The notes beneath the pieces are model-generated. The model was given only the letters and a program-made list of their open reading frames with translations, did not search any database and was not told the DNA's origin. From positions 496,001 to 560,000 of the forward strand of contig JACATO010000611.1 in assembly GCA_018389105.1 (NCBI GenBank): a stretch of DNA of 64,000 nt, in the 5' to 3' direction. A program made the translations under genes and the position numbers. Source of the DNA: Nautilus pompilius (Eukaryota > Mollusca > Cephalopoda > Nautilida > Nautilidae). Of the stretch, positions 1-13,100 are shown one piece after another (within the stretch, counting starts at the first letter, position 1; the number at the start of each line of letters is the position of its first letter).

Positions 1-329
1 ATCATGTAAGAAATCCCTTCTGTCAAATAGGAATAAAATGCTTTTAAAAGTTTGGTCAGAGGACATGTCTGGCAAAACTCAAATATTGGCAGCATGTACA
101 ATTCTCCATTGAGTCCAGGATTCAACAGTTCATATCTGGAGGCTGCACATTGGTTTGGAGAACTACCTTTTTACAATTTATTTGAGATAAATTGATTTTT
201 AATTTGGTGCAATATGTGCAAATACAAACATTGGACTCAATTCAAACAAAATAAAATCTATTTTTTCATATTACTCCACTTTTTTAAAAATTTTGATTTA
301 TGTATTATTATTACTTCACCCTCTATGGC

Positions 330-1000
330 AGGTGTACTTTTGCCTGTATCATTAGGTCAAAACTATGGTTCTTGTTTTGTTTTTATTGGATGGTCACAAC
401 TTATGATGGTGTATCCCATAGGAAAGTAACACTATCATTATTTTCCACTGTAGTATCTGGTTTATACTTGTGCCACTTCCCTGCTGTTGGTAGGTGGAAG
501 CATTTGCAGATTTTCCAGCAGTTCCTTTATGTCTGTTGCGATATTCAGGTTTTGCCAGTATAGGCCATCCAGCTACTATATTCTCCATTGTTTCTCCAAA
601 TTTGCTGCACTTTGGATTAACATTCTGCTTCTGAATATGCTTTTGATGGTATCTTGTGGCTAAACTTTTTCTTGCTATTATTAACCCTTCCACCTTTGCT
701 TTTAGTCTTGAGCTTCTTTGCTGTTGGTGAGATATTACTTTGGTTATTCAGGTTGGATATTGACCATGCATTTGTTTTTTTTTTTTTCATGTTGCTTTTA
801 TTTTTTTCTGCAAGTTTTTCTTCATTTGAAGTTTAAGTCTTTTGGGGGATTTTTTCCATGTTCTCATTTCTCTGTCTCCATTGTTAATCATTTCAGCTTT
901 TGCCTTGAGTTTGACTGCCTCTTTGTTTAATGGATATAGTTTTTCTGCTTTCCGATCACCTTTCTCTTCTGTAAGTTTAAATCATCTGCATCTGTAGTAG
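330..1000 (-). mobile_element. LINE relic, C-terminal part of a reverse-transcriptase ORF
   Basis: On the minus strand a 99-residue open stretch (394-693) contains TRYHQKHIQKQNVNPKC, then ENIVAGWPILAKPEYRNRH. This is the Cys/His knuckle and 'cPILAxxxYxxRH' block found after the RT domain of many animal non-LTR elements. Upstream on that strand (to about 1000) the sequence is Lys/Asn-rich and interrupted. The element is decayed and sits upstream or in an intron of the coiled-coil gene. Confidence 0.6.
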
Positions 1001-2086
1001 CTCTTTTGTAGCTTGTTTCTTTTTTGGTTTCTTGGTAAATATATTCTATCTACATGCATTGTATGTTTTGGGGTGATACATTCTATACATTGTCAAAAAC
1101 TTCCTGATTTTTGTGTTTAATTTTTTAATTTCATTTATCCCAATTAATGACATTGAAGCTATACGTAACTAAACACATGGCTTCCATTTTATTTGTTGTG
1201 TTCAATTCAATGTTCAGAACTAATTTCATATTTATTAGTGTTATTTTAAAAAATATTTTCCTTCATAGTTGCATGTTTAAAATGCCATGGTTGGGTAGTT
1301 ATTGTATAATAAATATTTAAAAAAATATATTTTTAATAGCACATTGTTCCTAAGGAACATGAGTAAAAAAAAACAAACTGCATATGGGTGTTGCATCAAA
1401 GCAGACATATTTGAAATCTATTATTGACTAATATTAATGTGTGATGTAGTTATTGTAGATAAAAAAATAAAAGTCTGAAAGACTTTAATGTTTACTATAT
1501 GAGGAGGGATAGGAAGTTTCAGGAAATATATAAAGCCTCTTCCACTTAGTACCTATTAATGTTTTCTAGCAATCATTAACATAAATTGAAAACAAAACTG
1601 GCCTCAAAAAGTGTCTTGGTGTACTCCAACCATAACTTCTATAAACTAAGATGCACCACTCTCTAAAATAACATACTGGTTTTAATTGGTAAATAATCTG
1701 AGAGTAGCAATAACAAATTTGCACTAATACCTATGCTCTTATTTTAAAAAATTTAATTGGTGATGTGGAATTATGTAAAGTTTGAATAAATATGGCATCA
1801 GTGACATTACCATCATAAACATCAAGAGTCACATTATTTATAAATTCAAGCCAATTTGTAAGATGCCTTATTTTAAACCCACACTGGCTATCTTGCAGTG
1901 CTTTTTTCCAGTTCCTTATAATCTCTGTTTATCTTTAAGTTTAACACCTGTTAATATTTTCTCATTTTTAATTTTGTTACCTTCTTAAAATTTGTGAAAC
2001 ATCAGCAACTTTTCAGTTTGATGCGTTCTTTACCAGAACTCATCTGTGTTTTTAAATATATACATTTTTCTTCCATAATAATAATA

Positions 2087-2123
<37 letters not shown>

Positions 2124-3824
2124 TCTTTTGGCACCACAGCATCAGTCATAAGGTGGAAACTGGTTGGGTTTTATGTCTGTAGTCATTCACCATGGTTTTA
2201 AAAGTCCATGTGTTCTTAACACCGGACCAGCTACTACAGCAGGCAGCTAAGCAGAAGAGCCCCATTAAAATTTCTTTGTTTAGCTATGAGATGAAAAGCA
2301 GTGCCCAGAGGAAACTCATGTGGATAATAGACCGGTTCAGAAAAGTAAGGGGAGGAGAGGTCATCAAACTGAGTTGGATCCCAATGGGAAGTGATGGGCT
2401 CTCATTCACGCACACATGGCCAACTAGTGCTGTTCTATGCTATTAGTAGATTATTAATACGCTGCCACGTTCTGAATCTGGGAGCCCTGTATAAGCTATG
2501 GTTTTCTGCCCAATGCTTACAATCTCTATCCTGTAATGCACTTATACTATCAAATAACAATCAAATAACAAGCACACATTTTAAAAGGTGTGAAAGAAAA
2601 TAATTTTTTTGCAAATTTTGGCTGAGAAAAAAAAAGAAAGGTAATCTAGAGTTAAAGTAAAATAAATTATAATTGGATGATCAATCTGAATGGAAGATTC
2701 AGTTTGGTTGTAATTGCATTACAACATAAATATTTAGCATTGCCGTTTTTTAAAAAAACTACTATAAATTCTATTTAAAACTACTAATTAAGAATGCAGG
2801 GTGCTGGCCGAATATTTAAATAATTGCCATGTCTTCTGATTCTGGTTTGACATTAAAATATCTTCTCAAATGGGCCTCTCATTTAGTATTTCTTTGTGAA
2901 GTTGTCAAAAAATTGCTTATTTCAAAGAATCTTCTGAAGAAAAATATATTTTTTGAATATTCTAACAATGCTAAAACTCGATAATAAAGTTATCTGATTA
3001 CAAAAGTTGTGCCTTTTTAAGCAAAGTAAATGAAGATTTTGATGTGTTCTTGTTGCAGAAACAGTGTATATCATATAATGGCTTTTCATGTAAGAAATAT
3101 GCCTTATTTGGTATGGGAGATGCTTTTTTTTTAAAGATAAGAATAGAATGGTACTGGTGTTGTTTTTTTTATTTATAAAAGCTAAAGGGTTATTTTGGAC
3201 TTATGATCTTTCCTTGTAATGACTGTCTTAGTGAGCATTGTAAGTATCTTTTACAGTGAGTGTTTTCTGCCAAAATAACATGATTACATAGCTTGATGAT
3301 AGTGACATGGAAGATTGTTCAGGACTTATACTAACTAACCCTTACACACCTGTTTTCCTGTGTTATATATTTATGATTAATATAACATTTTTTTAAATCC
3401 ATTTATTATATTCATTGTGCTAATGAGTGGTAAAACATCTCTGCACCCTGTCAAAATCTTAAACAATATAAGGAAAACTTGCACTACATACTCAGATTAA
3501 AGTATCTTTAAATAAAGGACCAAGATTATCTGGTGTCTTTACTCAAAAGATCTTGATCTTATTATTTACCCATTCTAGCTTCTAATGAATACCTACTTCT
3601 TGATTTTCTTTATTGGCTATCATTCAACTAGTACAACTTATTTAATAGTAATTTACTGCTATCTTTGGATTTATTAAAGATTAGAGTGTTTTTAACAGCA
3701 AAATATGGTACAAGATTTCAGTGGCCGAGTGTAATCAGGATAAACTTTGTGGAAAACAGATTATGGTCATAATGTAAAATTGATAAGTAATGCAGTATTT
3801 TCTTTTTTATTGTGGTAATTGCAG
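1001..3824. other. Non-coding sequence left of the first visible exon
   Basis: Apart from the AAT microsatellite and homopolymer runs I see no exon with usable phase or any clear element. A short open segment at 2192-2446 has no recognisable content. This is presumably an intron of the coiled-coil gene, because exon 3825-4159 enters in mid-codon. Confidence 0.6.
2075..2122 (+). repeat. (AAT)n microsatellite
   Basis: About 16 AAT/ATA units lie in a row, with one dropped base near 2090. Confidence 0.95.
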
Positions 3825-4159
3825 ACACCAAAGATATGCTGCAGATGCTCAGTCATCAAGGCTTATCAGAAATTTCTGACTATAGTAGCACAGAGCAAAT
3901 AGCTTACCTGCTGGCAGAAAGAGCACACCTACTGGATGAACTAGAGGCCATTCAGACAAAGAAGCAGTCAGATGGACAAAAGGACATTCAGAAACTTTTG
4001 GAACAAGAACGCATGGATTTTGAAGAGGAGTTCAAGCAACAGCATGAGAAATTTCAACAAATGAAAGAGAAAATGAAGCTTGACTATGAAGAAGAAGTCA
4101 GTGTTCTTATAGATGAAAATGACCGGCTCAGCAAAGAAATCACAGAGATCCAGAAGAAG
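3825..4159 (+). CDS. Coiled-coil gene, exon 1 of window (residues 1-111)
   Basis: It opens after a pyrimidine-rich tract and TTGCAG, and enters in phase 1, so at least one exon lies to the left. It closes at CAGAAGAAG|GTACTA in phase 0. The first 20 or so residues (DMLQMLSHQGLSEISDYSS) look non-coiled. From YLLAERAHLLDELEAIQ onward it is charged heptad sequence. Confidence 0.85.
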
Positions 4160-7100
4160 GTACTAACCATGTATAAATTTTTTCTTTATATAAAGAAATG
4201 ACTCATACAAATATGCTTTCTTGTATGCCTAGCAAACAAATTTCTTTTTTTTTTGGATACTGGTTGTCAAAAAATTCATATTATGATACAGGTTGAATTT
4301 TCAGTATAGGAAAAAATCTCCATAAACATAGCTAAACCTTATTACCAATAATTAACCCCCAAATCAATAAATTCCTGTAGAAATAATGTATTGATTTGAT
4401 AAATTCTTCTCTATAAATGATCTTTAATGGTGAAATAGCCAGAAGCACTCTGAAACTTGGGTTTAAAGAAATTTTCTTGTAATTTAGTATGAATTTCCTA
4501 TCACATTCAATTATTAATATTTACCTGATACTGTGATAATTTAAGCAGATGTTCTTTCATTTGCAAATCTAATCTTTTTATTAATGTTTTGAATAATTTA
4601 AACCTTGTACAATGTTTGGAAAACCTATTGTTACTTCATGCAGTTTTTATTTTTCCAACTCTACATTTGCAAGATTTATTTACAATGTACTTAACTAAGG
4701 TTTTTTGTCAGTACTAAAATTGTTGATAATGACTAGCTTCATTAGCAGCTGAAATAAATTGTTTTGTATCCAAGGCTATTTAATGATTATTCTTAAATAT
4801 TTCAGAAGCAACTTTTATCTAACTTATTAAGCAAGGCTGAGAATTCTTTTATTTTGATTATTTTGATATTGATTTTTATTTCCAGTGCATTGCAACATTA
4901 TATAAGATCTATCAGCACACAAAATCAATTATTTGTTTCACTAGATAATTCTCGAATGTTAAATGGATGAAATTGAACTGTATACTTCAGTGTACCTTTA
5001 AAAATGAAGCCGTTTCTTATTGACAAATGTGAATGTAGAACCAAAACAGTATGAAGTAAAGTTTTTCTAACCTTTATATAGTCTAAAAGTGGACTGTCCT
5101 CATCAGTCTTTAGGTGTGAACCTATTGTTTTTATTATAGATCTTTGAGTACAAACAAGAGACAATGACTCTTAGAACAGCTTTACAGACTACAGGACATG
5201 AAACAGAAACAGTCAACACAGACTTGCAACATAATAGTAAGTTATTTTTTAAATTATAAATTCTACAATTAAATATTTTTTTATTTGTTTGAATATTGAT
5301 GAGGGATTCAAACATTCTGATTCAGCACCTTCTTCATACAAGATTTTTCTCTTGATCCTCAACTATAATAGAGTCTAAGCTTCTTCTTGGAATTAATTAT
5401 TTTTCTGTAATAGTCTTGACATCAGATTCTAGTTTTTGATTTGTTGACTATGCTGGAACATGCTAAAGAGTGTGTTATAAGGCAGAGTATGAGAGGAATT
5501 GCTCTACAAGTATTGCTTCAATGTTGTTTTTAATCATCTGTTCTATACCACACATGGGTGATTGACCTGAAAGGATAGTCAAATTCTTTTAAGTATTTAA
5601 GAGATTTTTTCTTCCTCTCTGCAATTCACTATAACACAATTGGTGATATTTCAGAGAATCTTTATATATAATATTTAACTAAATTTTGGCTGATTCTTCA
5701 AAATGTTTTCATAGTTGTAATTTGGGAAACATATTCAGTTTTCTTAGATGTTCTGTTTAAACTATGATCTTATGAAGTTCTGCTTTCTCAGGTCAGTTAC
5801 ACTCCCCTGATGTCCAGTATTGTAATTACAGAGTTTGTTTTATATATCCCTCGCTCATTTGTGCTTCTTTTCAAAGATTTTTTATCAAAGTGAAATTAGT
5901 TAGTTTTCTTTATATCTATTCTGGCCTTACTTATATAAATGTGAATAATTTATTTTATATGGGGATGTAATACAAATGATACAGCTAAGAAAAGCAGATT
6001 AAATTTCATGGATTCATCTGTATCTTCTTGCACTAAAGTTTTTATTTTTTTTAGGTAAATTTAAATGTAACTAACTAAAAAGAAGAGTTAATGGAAATAA
6101 TTAAATAATTCTCATAAAAATATAATTTTCTTCCAAAAACTATTTCATAATTATCAGATATTAAATTATTTCTAGAATTAATATTATTATATTTTTCTTA
6201 ATAGTAAAAAACAAAGTCATGTTCTATTTTACATTCTTAAAAATTATTTTGTATGAAAACTATATTAAACATACAAAGCTTTCCAAGAATAAAGTGAGCA
6301 CCCTTGAACCATTAGCAATTTTTATTGTGGAATGTATTATGTACACTCAAAAGTTATACAGAATAGAAGAAAACATTAAATCAATATCTAGTAGCTTTTC
6401 CTCGTGTTTATGAAGGGCAAGGGCAAATTGTGGTCTGGATGCAATGCGGATCTATAAGACAACATGGTTCAAATTTTGCTAAGTTCATTTAACTTTTTTT
6501 TTTAGATCTGTCACAGATATTGGAAGAAGTCTTGTTTTTGTTGTTGGGAGTCAAGGTACTTTCAGATAAGTTTAGTAGAATTTAGGTTAGGGTTCATAGG
6601 AAGAACCAGTTGGCCTCTTTTGTCTTTTTCATCCAAAATCATTGCCCACACCATTACCATCGCACTAAAACCACTGTATTAAAATGAGTGTTGTAACAGG
6701 CCTGAAATGCTTGGCATGGATTTATGAAGCTGAGACTTGTTGGAGAACAAGGCGATGTTCAACTGTAAGCAGGGGTTTTTGCTGAACCAAAAGAACAGAC
6801 TTTAAAAAACCAAAGAGGAAGTATGGCATTGATAAGATGCATATATGCATTTTATTCAGAATAGAACACTATATTGATGTTGGTGGCAAGAGAAAAGGAG
6901 GAAAGGGAGGTATAAAAGGAGTGCCAGTGGGAGCAAAGGTGCAGACCCAGGCCAAAGGGTAGATGGAAATGGAGAAAGTATCAATGGAAAGAGAAAAATT
7001 TTGAGAGGTAAAATAAGAAGAACAGGGTATGTGAATGGAAAGTTATTGTTGATGTGTTTCTTATAGAAACTAGGCAGTTCAGGCATTTCCCATCATCTTG

Positions 7101-10100
7101 TTAGTAAAATTGATTAGAGAACCTACATTTCAAGCAATCTATCCTGGTCACCAACATCAGGGTATAATCATGGTAAGTACTTTTTTGGCATCCGGTGATG
7201 TTATGTAGGTATTTTTCAGTTGATGTTTCCATTTGTTTTGATAAGACACCTGACTGGAGCTGCCCTTGAAACCACAATCCTTAAGTTCACTGCGCCATTT
7301 GTCAAGACAGTAATGGTATAAATATTGCTGTGATGAGGATCAGTGAATGAAGTGATACTACAAGAACTGTATTTATGCTCAAGAAAATTCAAAAGGTCCA
7401 TGGCAGAAAAGGGGTAGAAGAAGGGTTGGTGATATCCATCAGGACCTTCAGGTGAAAAGCCATGGTACTTACGTACAGCCAGGGAGATACAGAACAACCT
7501 TAGGCAACAGGATTCTGTGAAGAATGAAGCCACAGGGCAGGTTTTCAACAATAGCCAGGAGTCCAGGAGGTGGCAAATGAAGATCCAGAGAGGAAGCCTA
7601 GTAGAAAAATCCAGTACCAGCAGGATAGGAAAACAGATCAAAGACTTCTCATAAACACACAAAATTATTTTGACCACTTAAGTAGAATCATATCTCTTTA
7701 AATCATTAATTCATTTTGAATGATGTCAAGACACTTCACTTCTTTATTTAACTGTGCTTTTCCTTTTCCTAACTTTAATGCAAAGGAGGCATAATTATTA
7801 TTTTTGTTTTTTGCATCATTTTGCTTGTGCCTCAGTTGTTATTTTGTTTCTGTTTTTCTAACATTTAAAATTAATTTCACCGATTGTACTGTCAGTGGCA
7901 TATTGGGCACACTTAGTGTCCAAATGTTTTTCATGGCTTTACTTCAGTATAGCAGGGTAGATTACTAACTTGTCTGTGTTTTTACTGTGATTGAATGATC
8001 AAGTTGCTTGATCTAGTAACAGGTGTGGCATTTTTTAAATTTTAGATTCAAAACACAGCAGTCAAAGACGGTCCAGTGACCTGGCACTACGTAAAGTGAT
8101 TGAGGAAAAAACCAAGGTGGAAAGTGAAATTGTTGTCTTGAAAAGAAAGATTAAATCATTAGAGCTTGAGAATAAATCCTTGCAGATGAAGGTAATTAAC
8201 ATCTGTGAGTTACATTAGTAATTTTATTTTGAACTACAAGAGTTCTTCCAACATCTGCCATTCTCTATATACAACACAACAACAAAATCAAGTTAAAATT
8301 AAATATATAACAGAACTTTCAGGAAGTGTGATAAAATCTGTAATCAGAAAATAAATAAAAGTAAATATAAAAATCAGTATTTGTCTACATACATGATGTC
8401 CACAAAACCTTAGTGTACTAGAAATCCAGTATGATTACTGTTATTTTCTGTCCAATAAGTGGACACATCTCCAGCATTTCTGAATATGAAAACTTTAGTA
8501 GCACTTTCTGGAAATGGATTAAGAACTACATGGTGATGAGACACAGCAGCTCACCCTTATCTTTGTTGCTCTTTTGGCAGTTAAATTTGAAGAAACACTG
8601 CTTGTATCACATTTTTCAGGACCTGCACTTTGTTAACTAGCTCTTTCCACATCCAGGTGGTTAGTTCTGGACTTCTTAGTGGCCACCGAATATTATTTGC
8701 ATGTTCAATTTAACAACGAAACAAAGTTTTATGCAGCAGTAACAGCAACATCTCTTACCTGTTGCCACATCACTCAAACCTTGCTCTTCAAACTCAGGGA
8801 TGAAATGGACTATCTAGATAGAAATAAAGAACAAGTACATGGCCATGAGAGAACATCTCACACTGTGTCGTGTTGGAGAGGGGCATTTTTTAAAAATGTT
8901 TTCAAAGACATGAGGATTCTCCTTTCACTAGAACCTAATATTTTTTGTATACACACTGATAAATTGTACATTCATCACACACAGTTCCAGATAACATTAC
9001 AAACTTCAAGATTACTAGGCCACTCTTCATAAAGAGTTGACCTTGGCATACAATGGTCACTTTAGTGCTAACTTTATGAGTAATCAGTAAGGTGGAAATT
9101 TCATTTTCTGGTCTTGACTGTTTACCACCCAAGAAAGTTTTGCTTTTGTTGGTGCTTGTTTCTGAAACCTTTCTAAATCATTCTTTATGGTCTGCATTTT
9201 GTGATTACATTTTTTCTTGTAGATCCATACCACTACCAGTACATACAAGCAGGTCTCACTCACTATGGTCATCTACAGTTGTACCTGCATAAATATAAGT
9301 AGTAAAAGTCAGTAGAGTCAACATATTGGGATTTTGTGCACATACTCCACTTTGTCTATTTGATGGTGATTTGTTTCTTAACACTTGATTTGAGTTATTT
9401 GCATTTATAGCAATAAAATTATAATTTATAACTAAAATTTATAATACCATAGTAGTAGGAAAGCTGATGTGTTCACTCAGAAATAGTGGGTACATTTCAA
9501 TTTAACAAATGGTGTTTGAAGTAGGTGATAACTTCTTTTCCTCTACAGGTAGAGAAAATAGAGGCTGAAGCTCAAAAAGAGCGAGACATTCAGCAGCAAC
9601 TTCGAACAAAAAATGTTAAAGTTGAAGCTGCTCTGGAAGAGGCTGAACAACAAGTGGAGGATCTGGAGGTGAGGATAATAACTGTGGAACTGTTTAATGT
9701 GTTACTCTGGCTTATAAAAGGTACAAATTTAGAAACAAAAGATAAGGCATGGTCTTGTCAAAATTTCAAAATCATTAATCTTAAAATTTATTTATTCTGT
9801 AATGTTACTTTTCTAATCAAGTGATATGGGAGATAATGGCAGTGGACTTTTGAGCAGAAAAATGTGCCAAAAGCAGTCATGAATTGTTTCTTGGGTCACC
9901 TTACAAGAGTCAGTCATTAAAAGACATTACCAAACTCTTACTATTTTGAATATCATGTTCTTGATTTTTTTACAATTTTATTGACCTATTTTCCACAAAA
10001 TATATAGAAATAACTCACTTCATTTTATTTCAAAATAAAAAATGAAAGAAGAATTAATCAAAGAAATTTTCTTTTTGATATTTATGTAATTAACAAAGTT

Positions 10101-13100
10101 TAATTTATTCCAGTAAAACAGTGTGCAACAATTATGTACTAAAAATGTTACTTGCTGCTGTGGGAACAGTAGAGTGAGATCTACAATGACACCTGATAGT
10201 TCACTCTGATAGTAATTACAGGAAGACTACAGGAACTAGCCACTGGGCTTGTGTCTCCAATTTCCAAGTGGTTACAAACGATATTTTTGAATAAGAGCCA
10301 CATCTATGATTTTAGCTCTACAAAGTATGTTAACATGCAGTACTCTGCTAATTTCAATCAGTAAAATTGTTTATCCAAATATTAAACCTACCAGTTCAGC
10401 ATTATTTACTAAAAAAATAATCTGACACGTTTATCTAAATGAAATGCCTTTATTTATTCTAATATATTTTAAAATTAAACTTTGCAAACTGGTTTATTTT
10501 TTTACCTTGACAGGTGTAAGAAGTTTCATAATTTTTCATTTGTTGTTATATTGGTAGAAAGTTGTGGAGGATTTAAGGAAAGAGGAGACATTTCTGTCTG
10601 ATCAGCTGAAAGATATGAAGAAAGATGCTAATGCGGCACAGACTCAACAGCGGCACATGGAGAGTCTGAAGGTAAGTTCCTGCTTACTGCTGATTTTGAA
10701 ATCTAGCCATAACTGGGAGAAGAATGGCATACTCTCTGATTAAATAAGTGTAGTAACCAGAAAGTTATTTACCTGTAAAGTTAGGTCTTTTGGAAATTTT
10801 CCTGTCATACTTAAATAGGGTTAAACTGACATGGAGCTCACCCAGAAAGGAGATGGTAGTATTAAGTAAAAGCGAGGGTGTGAAAATGACAACCATACTC
10901 ACTTTTAAATGAATTATTTCACTTACATTAAAAATACAGAAGAATTTTCAATACATTAAAAACAATCAAAATTGAGGAAAGTGAATTCTTAAAAGAGTTA
11001 TTCTGTGCGTTTCTTTGATATACAGTTTGAAGTAAAACATTGGTTTCTACAAGTCACCTTTTTTTTTTAATTTTCTCATTTTCAGGTGCTATGTTTTAAT
11101 ATAAATTCTTTTCAAGAGTTTATTTCATACTTTTACTGATAATGTTTTAACTTCTATGTCATAATATTTCATCGAATTGAGACCATTATGAAGCATATGA
11201 AGTATTTTTAAAAAGTTATATAAACAGATATCTTTATTTTAAAAAGAAATTATGTTCTGGTACAATTTGTAACCAATATTAAAATTTCTGATTTTGTCTT
11301 AATTCTGACTAGATGGTTTTAAATAAGTATAACTAGGTGGACTATAAATTCCATTTTTAGGCATATATTTGAGAGCCCTTCATATTTATACATAAGCTTT
11401 TGATCATCTAACTAAATTTTGTTTAAATGTCTGGATATTTCAATGTTTTTTCAGGATATAATAGATATTCTTAACAATGAGAAAAAAGGTTTGGTTGAAA
11501 CTGTAGAAACACTGAGAAAAGAACTGGATGAAGAAAAAGTTAACCATGATAACTTACTACATGAGAAGCTACAGCATAGTAAAGATGAGATGGTTCTCTC
11601 AAGTCAGGTAGATGACTACCGCAAAGAAATGAACCAGCTAAAGATGGAAACTGAACAGCTGAAAAACAATTATGAAAAAGTTGAAAAGGAATATTCTTTG
11701 TGTTGTAATAAAATTGAATCTCTACAAATGGATTTGAAAAATATGAAAAATGAAAAAAATGAGCTTTGTCAGAAGCTAGAAGCACTAGCAGGAGAACACT
11801 CAAAAACTAAATTACAGTTAGAAACAGCTGGTACAGATCTTGAGAAGAGCAGACTGGAACTGCAAGAAAAGGTAAAACATGAGGTATCTGCCTGCTTTGT
11901 TTTCTATAGTATTGTGATTGCTACAAAAATGACTAGATTAGAATTACTAGTAACTTTCTATGGTTATGTAGATCAGTAACTGTGGATGTGATACAGTAAT
12001 CTGCAAGATGCTGGGGTTCAGCATGTTTTTCAATTATTTTTCAAGTATATTATGTCCTCAGTACAGAATCTAGTGACACGCTTCATTTAATAAAATAATA
12101 TTAATTTAAAAAAATAAACAAGGCCAACACTTTATTTAACACAGTATTCAGAAATTATTTGTAATTTAACTATACAATTGCAAATTCTAAGCATATTTAT
12201 TTGAAAAAAATTATCAACAGGAAATTCCCACCTGTATTTTTTAAACATGCAATCATCAGCTACTAAATAGGAAAAAGGTTAGAAAAATTATATAAATTAG
12301 GCAGCAATCCTCTACCTGACAAACCAATAATCTGATTAAAATTTTTATTTCATATTTTTATCTCTCTCTCTAGTTCTTGCTCTTTAAAGATGGCACTAAT
12401 TAAACAGTAATACTGTCATTAATCCAGACTTGTGACATTATTTTATTGTTCTCAAATGTTATGGTATTCCAAAAATAATTGATGTTGCTGAAAAAATGTT
12501 GGGTATTGTATTGTTGGTATCCATTTGTTTGCTTTTAAAAACTTATTTTAAGTCACATGAAGGAACAAAAGCCAGTGGACAGACCAGTTAATGTCAGCTG
12601 ACAAGAAATTGTTGGAGCAGCTACAGGCTCAGAAAGTAAACCACCTACAAAAACTGATCAGTCAGAGGCTGTTTCTAAGCTTGCATACATTTTTTAAATG
12701 GTTACAAATAAAATTACTGTTACGTTATCTGATAATACTGTAATCTTTTATGCTCTCTGACAGTGGGCAGGCGGTTTTTTTTCAAAATATTAGATCTGTC
12801 CTTGTCAGTTATCAATGGTTAGTTACATTGGTGTTTACCTTTGATTAGCATATGATTTGACAACTTTTGCTCCATGCAGCATCTTTTATATGAACATCTT
12901 TTATGTTAATGGATCTCCTTGGGATCAAAAGAAAAAAAGAACTTACAAATTTTAAAAAAAAATTTTAGCTTTTGCAAAAATATTTTTTTTTTTAATCTTA
13001 AGTGGACATTCAGTTGCTGTAGTGTTATAGATATGGTAAAGATATGTGGAGAAAATATGAATTCAGTGGTACTATGTTTATCAACTTTTTCTTGTGAATT

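Noticed and set aside
2075..2122. CRISPR-like regular array
   Set aside because: It is a simple AAT microsatellite without spacers. No spaced direct repeats of CRISPR type exist in the window.
2192..2446. Open stretch of 84 codons with a possible donor at about 2346
   Set aside because: The translation is not coiled coil, the acceptor is poor, and no family is recognisable. Not enough to call an exon.
7216..7677. Open stretch of 153 codons on the minus strand
   Set aside because: No recognisable domain. Composition is that of antisense repeat DNA, there are no splice signals, and it is placed inside an intron of an opposite-strand gene.
8431..9032. Two + strand open stretches as a small gene
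   Set aside because: Their minus strand carries a mariner-like motif and they sit in an intron. The + translations show no domain.
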